In this document: positions 26,024 through 34,993 of the stretch, one piece after another
Layout of the letters: each line of letters begins with the position of its first letter
Numbering within the stretch: position 1 is the stretch's first letter
NCBI RefSeq assembly: GCF_000424145.1
Contig: NZ_AUJI01000030.1
Span: 20,524-84,523, forward strand
Origin: Butyrivibrio sp. AC2005
GTDB taxonomy: Bacteria > Bacillota > Clostridia > Lachnospirales > Lachnospiraceae
Length of the DNA: 64,000 nt
Direction: 5' to 3'
Translations under genes and position numbers: made by a program
Notes under the pieces: model-generated
Told to the model about the DNA's origin: nothing
Databases searched by the model: none
The model's input: only the letters and a program-made list of their open reading frames with translations

Positions 26024-26692
26024 CTATATAGCCTTACATCTATGACCACATGCCGCCTCAAAGTTATATCTGACTATTCCAAGATCAAGCTTGGCAAATG
26101 GTCCGAATCCGGCTTTTATCACTGCCTCTTCACCATCAATATCAATAAAGAATTTCTGCTGGTTTATAGCCGTAGGAGCAAGAAGCGCTGCTTCCATACC
26201 CTCTCTAAACCATGCGGGCATGTCTTTTTCAGTAACACCGCAAAGTTTTGAAAGATCTTTTGTCTTATGGTTAGTGCCTTTATTTAAGCCATATCCTATA
26301 GCGATGACACATACTATCTTTTCATTGGCATCCACATCAGCCTTACACTTACTCTTGCCATAAGTTCCGGCAACCCAGCAGGTATTAAGTCCCAGCATCT
26401 GAGCTTCCAAAACTATCTTTTCACCATAATAGCCGCCAAGTTCCTCTAGATTATCCAGTTTCTTAGATCCCACAATCGCGATATAGTTGTTAACACCTGA
26501 AAACTTACCATAATGACTAAGCAGCGTATCAAAACATTCCGGATCATCAGTTATTAACTGGATATGGAGTCCACTCTCCTCGTTACATTCATTAATGCAT
26601 TTTTCAAGAGAAGTCCTCACATCCCCAATAATATGATCCGATGAATACTGCCTTACACTGTGCCTTTCTTTTATCGCCTCTTTTATATCCAT
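26024..26692 (-). CDS. Nitroreductase family protein
   Basis: 222 residues starting at the ATG one codon after a TTG at 26695 (GGAGATATTTG site). The opening MDIKEAIKERHSVRQYSS is the FMN-phosphate-binding Arg-Ser-x-Arg signature of nitroreductases. Later segments include LEELGGYYGEKIVLEAQMLGLNTCWV and LLAPTAINQQKF. These are FMN flavoproteins that reduce nitro compounds, quinones or enones with NAD(P)H. It is preceded 12 bp upstream by a flavin reductase-like gene, so the two form an operon that may share flavin chemistry. Confidence 0.9.
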   Translation of the reverse strand: MDIKEAIKERHSVRQYSSDHIIGDVRTSLEKCINECNEESGLHIQLITDDPECFDTLLSHYGKFSGVNNYIAIVGSKKLDNLEELGGYYGEKIVLEAQMLGLNTCWVAGTYGKSKCKADVDANEKIVCVIAIGYGLNKGTNHKTKDLSKLCGVTEKDMPAWFREGMEAALLAPTAINQQKFFIDIDGEEAVIKAGFGPFAKLDLGIVRYNFEAACGHRCKAI

Positions 26693-26703
26693 CAAATATC
26701 TCC

Positions 26704-27237
26704 TTACTTAATGATATATGCGTCAACTATTTCTCCAACATACATAGTATGGAAATCCCTGTTTGCCATAGGGTATGTGCCGGGAACATCCTGAGGATAG
26801 GTCTTTTCTTTGATATCTACAGGAATCTTTGAAAGATCCTGGTCCTGGGAATAGAGCACCTTGCACTCGATAGTAAGTGGATACTGCTTTACGCCCGGAG
26901 TCTTTATTATCTCAGACTCCTCCAGTTCAAGACCTGCTTCTTTTACCCTATCAATATTAAAGCCGGTCTCCCAACCGCAGATTTTATTAATCGTAGGATC
27001 CGGATTCTCCAAAGGAATACTTATGCTAAACTCTCCTGCTTTATCAAGCTGTCCTTTTGTAAACCTTCCTTGTCTGACATATACATGAAAAGTAGGTCTG
27101 CCCCATAAAGTGCCAATATGTCCCCATCCAATTACCATTGAATTGAACTTATCCGCACTGGTATTAAGCAGAATTCCCTTAGGAAGCGCTTTTGTAATCA
27201 GATTTGCATAGTCAGTAACATTAATCTTTTCCTTCAT
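26704..27237 (-). CDS. Flavin reductase-like (FMN-binding split barrel) protein
   Basis: 177 residues from the ATG at 27237 (AGGAG 7 nt upstream). The split-barrel flavoprotein pattern is visible: ALPKGILLNTSADKFNSMVIGWGHIG for FMN contact, FHVYVRQGRFTKGQLDKAGEFS, and DFHTMYVGEIVDAYI. Members bind FMN and reduce it with NAD(P)H, or act as electron-transfer proteins. It is the first gene of a two-gene operon with the nitroreductase. Confidence 0.87.
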   Translation of the reverse strand: MKEKINVTDYANLITKALPKGILLNTSADKFNSMVIGWGHIGTLWGRPTFHVYVRQGRFTKGQLDKAGEFSISIPLENPDPTINKICGWETGFNIDRVKEAGLELEESEIIKTPGVKQYPLTIECKVLYSQDQDLSKIPVDIKEKTYPQDVPGTYPMANRDFHTMYVGEIVDAYIIK

Positions 27238-27433
27238 TTCATCACTCCTGTCTACATCTTTGACTCTATTATATTGTGTACAATCCTTAAAATATAATAA
27301 ACCGCTCATAATCAAAAATCAATACTCGAAAAGAAAGAATAACCAACCAAACATAGCACTCATTATCTTCCAATAGAACCGGCAAAAGCATCGTCATTAA
27401 AATGTCTATGATCATCCGTACTTTATTCATAGG

Positions 27434-27676
27434 TTATTTCTTATCAATCATCTTTACCACTCTGGCAGGGTTTCCTACTGCAACCGCATTATCCGGGATA
27501 TCTTTAGTCACAATACTGCCTGTTCCTACAATCGCATTCTCACCAATAGTGACTCCTGGCAAGATGTTCACCCTTGCCCCAATCCATGCATTCTTTTTGA
27601 TATGGGCTTCTCTCTGATAATCCTCATCACGGATATCTATTGCCTCTCCGCTGTGCAGTCTTTCAAACACGTTCAC
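27434..27676 (-). pseudogene. Sugar O-acetyltransferase with central deletion (a)
   Basis: An 80-residue chimera of the two ends of a LacA/NodL-type acetyltransferase (normally ~185-210 residues). The N-terminal [20 protein letters not shown] is joined straight to the C-terminal hexapeptide coil [19 protein letters not shown] and [19 protein letters not shown]. The catalytic His region and most left-handed helix turns are missing. GGAGG plus a GTG start are still present. Two further genes within 2 kb show the same kind of loss. Confidence 0.7.
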
Positions 27677-27696
27677 GAAGTATCCTCCTCTCCATT

Positions 27697-28068
27697 TTAG
27701 TATCCCAATCCTGATACCCAGGTTTCTACAGCTTCTCTTACACTTTCCTGATCATTCTGGGCATCGTTTCCTCTTACGGCAAGCCCATCAAGTACTGTGC
27801 TGTCCGGGCAAGCTGATGAAAGTATGTTGCTACCTGATGACTCTGTTTCTTCTCCAATATCTGTAGATTCTGAATCTGCGGATCCTTCATCCTGCTTTGT
27901 GAGTTCCTCAGTTTGTACAGAATCCGCACCGGTGACATCATTTTCAACAGATGGTTCCTGAGTAGCATATGCCTCTGCGGTCACATTTGTTTCATTTTCA
28001 CTATTTCCACAACCTGCAAGTGATAAGATCATCACACAAGCCAAAATCGCTCCGATCAATTTCTTCAT
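27697..28068 (-). pseudogene. Lipoprotein flavodoxin with the flavodoxin core deleted
   Basis: From the ATG at 28068 the product has a lipoprotein signal peptide (MKKLIGAILACVMILSLAGC), then an acidic Ser/Thr/Glu-rich linker of about 60 residues, then SNILSSACPDSTVLDGLAVRG and a final [12 protein letters not shown]. That tail matches the C-terminal end of Lachnospiraceae lipoprotein flavodoxins. The ~100-residue FMN-binding core that should stand between linker and tail is absent. A secreted small lipoprotein could still be made, but electron transfer should be lost. Function otherwise unknown. Confidence 0.6.
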
Positions 28069-28107
28069 AACCAATACCTCATAATACTCGGCTGTTTACG
28101 TCAAAAT

Positions 28108-28950
28108 TCATTCCTTTTCAAACTCCGGTTTCCAGCCTGCGAACTGAATAAGCTGCTCTTCCGTTCTGTGATAATATCTTTCATCCTTATCAAGCTTTGC
28201 TACCTCTGCCATCTCTTCCTCTGTCAGCTTAAAGTCGAGGATATCAAGATTATCCTTGATATGATCAACATTCTTGCTTCCCGGGATCACTACAAATCCC
28301 ATCTGCGTATGCCAGCGGAGGATCACCTGTGCCGAAGACTTGCCGTACTTCTTTCCAAGTTCTGCAAATACCGGCTCCTCGATCAGCGACTTATCCCCGT
28401 GTCCAAGCGGATACCAGCTCATAAGCTTGATACCATATTTATCAAGGGTCTTGCGAAGTTCTTTCTGTGTGAAATAAGGATGAGCCTCTACCTGAATAAA
28501 CTGAGGCACGATCTCCCACTTCGTCTGAAGCTCTTCAATATATTTCCCTTCAAAGTTGGAAATACCGATGCTCTTTGCTTTGCCTTCCTTATACGCTTTT
28601 TCAAGCTGCCTATACCCTACAAGCCAGTTTCCTGCAGGCTGATGGATATAAAGAAGATCCACGTAGTCAACGCCAAGTCTCTCAAGTGTCTCATCTACCG
28701 CATTATCATTTTCATACTCACTGGGCCAAAGCTTCGTGGAGAGGAAAATCTCTTCTCTCTTTACACCGCTGGCTTTCATACCTCTCCCTACCGCACGCTC
28801 ATTCACATATGCGTTAGCTGTATCTATGAGGCGATATCCCATCTTAAGCGCTTCTCTTACACTGTTCTCTGCATCTGCAGGTGAGAGCATAAAAGTTCCT
28901 ATACCGACTACCGGACATTCCAGTTTGTTATTAAGTGTTACATATTCCAT
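28108..28950 (-). CDS. Aldo/keto reductase
   Basis: 280 residues from the ATG at 28950 (GGAGG 8 nt upstream). The TIM-barrel NADPH-dependent reductase shows the AKR tetrad: Asp and Tyr in RLIDTANAYVNERAVG, Lys in FLSTKLW and His in LLYIHQPAG. AKR signature 2 region IGISNFEGKYIEEL and cofactor segment WYPLGHGDKSL, then VVIPGSKNVDHIKDNLDIL, are present. It reduces aldehydes or ketones in the cytoplasm. It is clustered with flavodoxin, SnoaL-like and acetyltransferase genes and a divergent LysR gene, a group often seen together in Lachnospiraceae. Confidence 0.93.
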   Translation of the reverse strand: MEYVTLNNKLECPVVGIGTFMLSPADAENSVREALKMGYRLIDTANAYVNERAVGRGMKASGVKREEIFLSTKLWPSEYENDNAVDETLERLGVDYVDLLYIHQPAGNWLVGYRQLEKAYKEGKAKSIGISNFEGKYIEELQTKWEIVPQFIQVEAHPYFTQKELRKTLDKYGIKLMSWYPLGHGDKSLIEEPVFAELGKKYGKSSAQVILRWHTQMGFVVIPGSKNVDHIKDNLDILDFKLTEEEMAEVAKLDKDERYYHRTEEQLIQFAGWKPEFEKE

Positions 28951-28968
28951 TGCATGATCCTCCATTCA

Positions 28969-29337
28969 TTAATAGGTTGACGCTTTTGAACTCGTCAGTT
29001 TCCAGGCACCATTTTCTTTTCTCAGGGTAAAATCCCCCTGTAATCTCCAGCTTCCTTTTCCGCCGCCGTATACTGCAGCTACGACTCTACTTTTGCCGAC
29101 CATCACAGCGATATCACCGGTGATGTTTACATCAATTGAATCATGCTCTGCGGAATAATAATTGAAAGTACCATCCAGAAGTCCTTTTATAAAAACTTCC
29201 CGGGACTGCTTTACACCTGTCATATGCATCAGGTAGTAATCATCTGTCTGAAGACTGTTAAGTCCGTCAGCATCCTTATCGATCATATACTGCCAGTAGC
29301 GGATGTATAATTCTTTGATCTGTTCCTCGTCGGTCAT
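28969..29337 (-). CDS. SnoaL/NTF2-like small protein
   Basis: 122 residues of the nuclear transport factor 2 fold: N-terminal helices EEQIKELYIRYWQYMIDKDADGLNSL, then YYLMHMTGVKQSREVF and the sheet WRLQGDFTLRKENGAWKLTSS. NTF2-like proteins of this size act as isomerases, hydrolases or simple binding proteins, so no reaction is assigned. It overlaps the upstream truncated acetyltransferase gene by 4 bp. Confidence 0.75.
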   Translation of the reverse strand: MTDEEQIKELYIRYWQYMIDKDADGLNSLQTDDYYLMHMTGVKQSREVFIKGLLDGTFNYYSAEHDSIDVNITGDIAVMVGKSRVVAAVYGGGKGSWRLQGDFTLRKENGAWKLTSSKASTY

Positions 29338-29546
29338 TCCTTCTGCTCCTTCGGATCAAGGTATTTTATGACTTTAGCAGGCACGCCACCGACTACGGCA
29401 TAATCCGGCATACAGGCATTAGCCTTGGCGCAGAGAGTTCTGGCTCTCATCATCTCATCTACAGCTTCCTTAAAATATGGCTCTCTTACATCAGTCGGGC
29501 CGCCTTTTTCCATAAGGTCATATACATATCCTGCTTCGTAAGCCAT
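29334..29546 (-). pseudogene. Sugar O-acetyltransferase with central deletion (b)
   Basis: A 70-residue chimera from the ATG at 29546 (GGAGGAAAAGACG). The N-terminal maltose-acetyltransferase segment PYFKEAVDEMMRARTLCAKA is fused to the C-terminal DYAVVGGVPAKVIKYL of a hexapeptide acetyltransferase. About 110 central residues, including the catalytic coil, are lost while start, stop and downstream coupling are kept. It is the same pattern as 27434-27676 but a different gene. Confidence 0.7.
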
Positions 29547-29596
29547 CGTCTTTTCCTCCATAATAATGAACCTCTGACTCCGTCACCATGGTTCAT

Positions 29597-30118
29597 TTAC
29601 ATGATCCCGTTTGCTTTAAACCATTTCTCCACCGCGCCTTTCGACTCTGCAGCCTGACTTCCGGTAATTGCAAGACCACTCTTCACGTCAGCGCCCTTGG
29701 CATATTTCTTTACGTCACTTTCGCTGGATCCCATTCCGCTTCCCTCGTTGGTGCAGAGAGGCAGGATCGTCTTTCCCGTAAAGTCGTATTTCTCAAGGAA
29801 GGTGGCAACCGCCATCGGGATCGTCCCCCAGTAGTTCGGGTAGCCAAGAACGATGGTGTCATACTCATCGATACTGTCTAAGTATCCGGTAAGCTCGGGT
29901 CTTGCATTATTCTGCTTGTCCTTCTTCGCTTCATCGATGCAGGTCATGTAAACCGGTGAATAAGGGTCCTTCATCTCGATCTTAAATGTATCCGCATCGA
30001 TCAGCTCCTTCATGATCCCTGCTACGATCTCGGTGTTCCCGACCTTTACGTATCTCATTGCTCCGCCAAAATAGTTCTCATCCGCTCTTGAAAAGAATGC
30101 TATCAGTGTTTTAGCCAT
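29597..30118 (-). CDS. Flavodoxin
   Basis: 173 residues from the ATG at 30118 (GGAGG 8 nt upstream). The FMN phosphate-binding region is atypical but recognisable, FFSRADENYFGG at the end of strand 1. The second FMN loop is VLGYPNYWGTIPMAV, with aromatic residues around the isoalloxazine, and the third is LCTNEGSGMGSS. Length is normal for the Flavodoxin_4 type. It is cytoplasmic, carrying electrons to reductases such as those nearby. A three-way-junction RNA element lies immediately before its ribosome binding site and a LysR regulator diverges from it. Confidence 0.9.
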   Translation of the reverse strand: MAKTLIAFFSRADENYFGGAMRYVKVGNTEIVAGIMKELIDADTFKIEMKDPYSPVYMTCIDEAKKDKQNNARPELTGYLDSIDEYDTIVLGYPNYWGTIPMAVATFLEKYDFTGKTILPLCTNEGSGMGSSESDVKKYAKGADVKSGLAITGSQAAESKGAVEKWFKANGIM

Positions 30119-30138
30119 CGTGTTATCCTCCGTTATTC

Positions 30139-30224
30139 GACCTAAGGGGTACCGCTTGCGGTGACACGACATGAGGAGGGACCCATTCATGGGGGGAGTC
30201 CTGATGTCACTGATGCCTTAGGTC
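30139..30224 (-). promoter_or_regulatory. Structured leader (three-way junction) upstream of the flavodoxin gene
   Basis: The outer stem is GACCTAAGG (30139-30147) with CCTTAGGTC (30216-30224). Inside are a hairpin ACCG-CTTG-CGGT (30151-30162) and a longer arm with GACAT/ATGTC (30168-30172, 30204-30208), AGGA/TCCT and CCCAT-TC-ATGGG. On the minus strand the element ends 10 nt before the GGAGG of the flavodoxin gene, so it would sit in its 5' UTR. It is much richer in G+C than its surroundings. I cannot match it to a known riboswitch. Confidence 0.6.
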
Positions 30225-30355
30225 AGTGTTTAGTTTTCATGAACTGTGTTTATTTGCTTCGTTGATAAAATTATTGCATGAAGTTCTTGAAATATCCAAT
30301 TCAAATATTCTATAATTGATTTAATTTTTAAATAGCTGATTCCGGGGGATTTTCG

Positions 30356-31243
30356 ATGACCACCAAACAGATCGATTACTGTATTGAACTGGCACGGACT
30401 CTTAACTTCAGCCGCGCCGCAGAGAACGCATTTGTAAGCCAGCCCACCTTTTCCTATCAGGTAAAACTGCTGGAAGATGAGGTTGGATTTAAGATATTTG
30501 AAAGAAACGGCAAAGGCGCCGCACTCACTCCTGCCGGTCAGCAGTTCGTAACGTACCTTTACGGTATACGTGAGGATATGAAGAGAGCAATAGAACAGGG
30601 GCAGAATTTCAGTGCCAGGTATACTGACAACATAACGGTTTCCATGATGGTCAGACAGGCCATATATTTCCTGCCTGAGGCGATCCGCATATTTGAAAAG
30701 GAGCAACCCGGTGTCCAGGTTACTCCTCTGTTTCAGTACGATAACGGTGTAGAAAGTTTTTTAAAGGATGAGTCCGACGTCCTCTTTGCGCTTATCGAAC
30801 AGACTAAACATATCCCGGGGATCAACGTACACAAGCTCTTTGATTCCGGGATTTACCTTATTGCTGATAAAAACGATCCGCTGGCAAAAAAGAACCTCAT
30901 CACAGATGAAGATATCTACGGACGAACCCTCATGGTAGGCGGCGGTTCTCCGAACGCTTTACGTAGTGTCCAGCAAAAGCTCATCTCATCCGGGAAGATC
31001 AAATACTTTAACAGTCCCGATCACGACTCTACGCTTGTAAACGTCGCATCCGGCAAAGGCATCTGCCTTGCTCCCGGATTCTTAAACGACCATAGCGGAC
31101 AGTTTGCATGGATCCCTTATGACTGCAAGGAATGCTTTCACTGCGTTCTCTGCACTCACAAGACGGATAGCCGAGAGAGCCTTGCTGAATTTATACTAAC
31201 ACTTCAGAAGCTGTACAAAGATGCAGTGGCCTTCCCACTTTAA
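30356..31243 (+). CDS. LysR family transcriptional regulator
   Basis: 295 residues. The N-terminal winged helix TKQIDYCIELARTLNFSRAAENAFVSQPTFSYQVKLLE matches the LysR consensus. A PBP2-type effector domain follows (NITVSMMVRQAIYFLPEAI to the C-terminus), with RSVQQKLISSGKIKYF and LVNVASGKGICLAPGF. A GGGGGATTTTCG-ATG start is used. It diverges from the flavodoxin/AKR gene group and is likely its regulator, by analogy with similar clusters. The 3' end overlaps the converging GH2 gene by 4 bp. Confidence 0.92.
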   Translation: MTTKQIDYCIELARTLNFSRAAENAFVSQPTFSYQVKLLEDEVGFKIFERNGKGAALTPAGQQFVTYLYGIREDMKRAIEQGQNFSARYTDNITVSMMVRQAIYFLPEAIRIFEKEQPGVQVTPLFQYDNGVESFLKDESDVLFALIEQTKHIPGINVHKLFDSGIYLIADKNDPLAKKNLITDEDIYGRTLMVGGGSPNALRSVQQKLISSGKIKYFNSPDHDSTLVNVASGKGICLAPGFLNDHSGQFAWIPYDCKECFHCVLCTHKTDSRESLAEFILTLQKLYKDAVAFPL

Positions 31244-33612
31244 CTTCCAATAGAACTTGTCACCTCAACAGGAATCTCTTTATTGATTGTATCACTGCCA
31301 TCAGTAGCTGTGATAGTCAATTTTTCACTATTACCGACACGGATTACAGCCAGTGCTCTGCCATAATATGTCTTGTAAGATCCAGACAGGAAATTTTCCT
31401 CAGTACATGGATTGGCACTTCCAAAGCCCAGAAGCTCACCGCCTACAACGGATACGGATAAGCACCTGTCGTCATTGCACTCCACGATACCGTTTTGATC
31501 CTCAATATTTATGTCTATGTAGGCAATCTCTCCGGGACGATATTGTGTCTTCTCCGGCTTTATCACTACTGCTGCTGTGCCTGCGGATTTCATGCTGCTT
31601 CTGGATAATTCTTTTCCTGCTGCATCATAGGCTACAGCTTCGATTACACCGGGCACATACCTGGTCTTAAAAAGAGTCTGGTACCCTTTTATCTTTTTTC
31701 GTCCTGCTGATTTGCCGTTGATAAAGAGTTCAACGCTGTCAGCTTTTGCAAAAACATCGATCTGAGCTTTGTTACCTTCACACCCTTTCCATGACCAACT
31801 CTCAAGTGCGTTTGTCCCTCTCCACACAGAGCGTGTTACCCTCACACCCGGATGATTCACCGGCCTTACGCCTATCACAGGTTTGTTTGTGATATCCCAC
31901 ACAACCCTCGCAAGTCCAAGAGAAGCATCGGGGTTACCGAGAATATCAATGACCCCTGACCCGGCTAAAAGCCATGGATACGGCCTGTTAAAGGGCATTC
32001 CTCCAGTGTAGCTAAAGGCACCAATTCCGGCTTCTCCCAGATAATCCCATGCTGTCCACATAAAATCGCCTATTAGATAAGGATATTTTTTTACCATATC
32101 CCAGTTCTTTCCTATCTCATAAGGAAATGTCTCACTGCCTACAATGACGCGGTCGGGATGCTTATCGCCTTCCATTGGATATCTGCCGTTTGCATAGTTG
32201 TAACCTGCTATATCCAGCGCATCCATGATGGGAGAAGTTATCCTGTCGACTTTATCCGAATTACCTGCCTTATTCATTCCGGGTCCGATGAAAGCAGCCA
32301 TGGTATTAAATAGAAGGCTGGCGTTTTTGGGCTCCCCTTCGTCTCTGTCCTGTGCCTGCTGCTCCTTATCAACATTGTCATACTGGCCATTTCCCTTGGC
32401 ATAATTTCCCATGATCATCATGTTCATTCCGCCTGTAACAGCTCTGGTATCATCGATGGACTTTACGAAAGATATCATCTTCTTTCCCATTTCCACGCCT
32501 TCGCTTTTACCCGGCTCTGATACTTCATTGCCGATGGAGTACATAATGACACTGGGATGGTTATAATCCCTTTCTACCATTGCCTTTACGTCATCTTTCC
32601 AGCAATCTCTGAAATCACAGCCATAGTCGAAACGGGTCTTTCTGACATACCACATGTCAAAGGATTCATCAATTACATACATTCCGTAGTAGTCGCAGGC
32701 AGAAAGCATGTCGGTGGAAGCCGGATTGTGGGAAGAGCGGATTGCATTAAATCCCTGCTCTTTCAGAATTCTCACTCTTCTCCATTCGCTCTCTGCAAAG
32801 CCGGCTGCGCCGAGTATTCCATTGTCATGATGAACGCACCCTCCTCTTAAGAGCGTCTCTTTTCCATTTATAAAAAGACCTTTATTACTCCAGGCAATCT
32901 TTCTGATGCCAAACTTTTCATTGGCTTCATCCACAACCTGGTCTCCATGCTTAAGCATCACATGAGTTTCGTAAAGATTTGGTGAATCTTCTGACCAGAG
33001 AAGTGCATCCTTAAGCTCAATCTCTGCATCTTTCCCTGAAGAAGTTGCTATCACCTTACCATCCTTAAGAATCTCAATATCGATATCTTCGCCATCAGCG
33101 GCAGTTACGACTCTTATCCTTGCAGGATTTATACCAATAGTCGAGACTTTAACTCCCTGAAAATGAATGTGCTCTTTGTTTCCCGCAAGAAGATATACAG
33201 GTCTGTAGATTCCGCCTCCCGAATACCACCTCGAATTAGGGAGCTTTGAATTATCCACCCGTACCCTGATCACATTTTTCTCTCCATATTTAAGACTCTC
33301 ATCAAGGGAAAAAAGAAACTGTGTATATCCATAGCGGTGCTCACCGAGCTCAGTTCCATTAAGAATAACACTACAATTTCTGTAGACACCTTCGAATAGG
33401 ATCTCCACATGTTTGCTGCTCCACTCAGCAGGAACATCAAAAACCTTCTCATATTCATAGATGTTTCCTACAAAGTATCCTTGTCCCCCGCCGCCTGCAG
33501 AATCCGGGCGCCTTCCATCCAATAGCTGTGCGTCATGCGGGAGGGTAAGATTTTCAATCTCTTTTTTATCAGTCTTAAAATGCCAGTTATCAGTAAAACT
33601 AATCTTTTTCAT
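31240..33612 (-). CDS. GH2 family glycoside hydrolase (beta-galactosidase type)
   Basis: 790 residues, cytoplasmic, in order: GH2 jelly-roll N-domain (VEILFEGVYRNCSVILNG), immunoglobulin-like domain, TIM barrel from RGGCVHHDNGILG, and two C-terminal beta domains of DUF4982/Big type. The acid/base Glu is in SIGNEVSEPG and the nucleophile Glu in VGSETFPYEIG; RSSHNPAS is also diagnostic. Beta-galactosidase is most usual for this architecture, but beta-glucuronidase, arabinosidase and mannosidase members exist. It is last in a four-gene operon with GH3, a phosphotriesterase-like protein and a GPH symporter. Confidence 0.87.
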   Translation of the reverse strand: MKKISFTDNWHFKTDKKEIENLTLPHDAQLLDGRRPDSAGGGGQGYFVGNIYEYEKVFDVPAEWSSKHVEILFEGVYRNCSVILNGTELGEHRYGYTQFLFSLDESLKYGEKNVIRVRVDNSKLPNSRWYSGGGIYRPVYLLAGNKEHIHFQGVKVSTIGINPARIRVVTAADGEDIDIEILKDGKVIATSSGKDAEIELKDALLWSEDSPNLYETHVMLKHGDQVVDEANEKFGIRKIAWSNKGLFINGKETLLRGGCVHHDNGILGAAGFAESEWRRVRILKEQGFNAIRSSHNPASTDMLSACDYYGMYVIDESFDMWYVRKTRFDYGCDFRDCWKDDVKAMVERDYNHPSVIMYSIGNEVSEPGKSEGVEMGKKMISFVKSIDDTRAVTGGMNMMIMGNYAKGNGQYDNVDKEQQAQDRDEGEPKNASLLFNTMAAFIGPGMNKAGNSDKVDRITSPIMDALDIAGYNYANGRYPMEGDKHPDRVIVGSETFPYEIGKNWDMVKKYPYLIGDFMWTAWDYLGEAGIGAFSYTGGMPFNRPYPWLLAGSGVIDILGNPDASLGLARVVWDITNKPVIGVRPVNHPGVRVTRSVWRGTNALESWSWKGCEGNKAQIDVFAKADSVELFINGKSAGRKKIKGYQTLFKTRYVPGVIEAVAYDAAGKELSRSSMKSAGTAAVVIKPEKTQYRPGEIAYIDINIEDQNGIVECNDDRCLSVSVVGGELLGFGSANPCTEENFLSGSYKTYYGRALAVIRVGNSEKLTITATDGSDTINKEIPVEVTSSIGS

Positions 33613-33623
33613 GCAAGTTCCTC

Positions 33624-34955
33624 TCAGCCTAAATTCTGCTCCTTTTCAAGGTCCGGAAGCATATCATCAACCTTATAGAAAACCATAAGGGCCGCAACGA
33701 TTGCGAATGAAATGGCAGGAATAATACCTATAAGAAATTTAATCATAAAGATTGCCGAATCAGGCTGAACGCTTAGCGTTCCATCATAGTGTCCAAGCTG
33801 CAGGAGCCAGCCTACCATTCCGAGTCCCAATGCTCCGCCGACTTTGCCCAGGAATCCCTTTATGGCACCGATGGTTCCATCCATTCTTTTACCACTGATG
33901 TGCGCATTGTATGTTCCGCAATCAAGCATCATGAGGTCTGTAAGATATGTGATTGGAAGCGCGGCAATACCTCCAAGGATTCCGCCTATCAATATAAGCG
34001 TATAATTGTGTCCGAAGAAAAACCAGATAAGTCCTGCCATGATATATGCGATACAGCCAATCTGCACCAGTCTTCCCTTTGACATCTTCTTCATCAGCGC
34101 AGGGAATATAACAAGAAGAGGAAGTGTAAGTACTGCAAGTCCGCTGAAAGCGCTCATCTTCTTTACATCACCGAGAACCCATGTGAAATAATATGTGTTG
34201 ATTCCCATTCCTGAAACAAGCATATAGCAGAAGTACATAAAGCCAACAATCCATACATAAGGATTTCTCTTAAGAACCTGCAGAACATCCGAAAACTTTA
34301 CTTCTTCATGATCAGAAGCATCCTTTACCTCGACTGTCTCTTTTACGAAGAAGAATCTCATAATACCGATAAAGGCCATAGGGAGTGAAATAAGCAGCAT
34401 AAGTTTACTCCATCCCTGTGGAGAGGTTGCTATATTGGCCATAAGGATCGGGAACAGCATATTGATAAAGATCGATGCTCCCATGATAACAATACCGCCG
34501 AAGCTTGCGAGTTTAACTCTCTGTTCGTTTGTTCCAAAAGCTCTTATCATATATGGATTCTGAGCTGCGGAAAGAAGTGTTGTACATACACTGTTGATCA
34601 CAATTCTGCAGACAAGTATCCAGATGGCCTTCACGGCAAGTGAGGAAGATGCAGGTGTGGAGAACATCAGAAATGTTACGAGCCACTCTGCTACGATCGC
34701 CCATTCGTAAGGGCGCCCTTTTCCACATCTTGTGTTTGTTTTATCTACAATATATCCGGCAAAAAGATCTGTGATCGCATCTACGATACTGCTGGCAGCA
34801 AGGAGTGTTCCCACTAGTGCCGGCGGCATACCAAGTGCATCCGTAGCATAAATACTGACAAAGCTTACAATAATAAAGTTGATGGCGGCAGAAGCTCCCC
34901 TGCTCTGCCATGCCCAGAATTTTCCAATACCTATTTTGTCTTTTTTGTTTTCCAT
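33624..34955 (-). CDS. GPH-family sugar:cation symporter
   Basis: 443 residues with about 12 transmembrane helices, of the glycoside-pentoside-hexuronide branch of the MFS. The signature loop after helix 2 is VDAITDLFAGYIVDKTNTRCGKGRPYEWAI, with the conserved D and GR-RP pattern that governs cation coupling. It should import the glycoside handled by the flanking GH2 and GH3 enzymes. An AGAGAGGTGTAAT-ATG start is used. Substrate unknown. Confidence 0.92.
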   Translation of the reverse strand: MENKKDKIGIGKFWAWQSRGASAAINFIIVSFVSIYATDALGMPPALVGTLLAASSIVDAITDLFAGYIVDKTNTRCGKGRPYEWAIVAEWLVTFLMFSTPASSSLAVKAIWILVCRIVINSVCTTLLSAAQNPYMIRAFGTNEQRVKLASFGGIVIMGASIFINMLFPILMANIATSPQGWSKLMLLISLPMAFIGIMRFFFVKETVEVKDASDHEEVKFSDVLQVLKRNPYVWIVGFMYFCYMLVSGMGINTYYFTWVLGDVKKMSAFSGLAVLTLPLLVIFPALMKKMSKGRLVQIGCIAYIMAGLIWFFFGHNYTLILIGGILGGIAALPITYLTDLMMLDCGTYNAHISGKRMDGTIGAIKGFLGKVGGALGLGMVGWLLQLGHYDGTLSVQPDSAIFMIKFLIGIIPAISFAIVAALMVFYKVDDMLPDLEKEQNLG

Positions 34956-34993
34956 ATTACACCTCTCTTATTTGTCTTACTAAAACATGTTCT

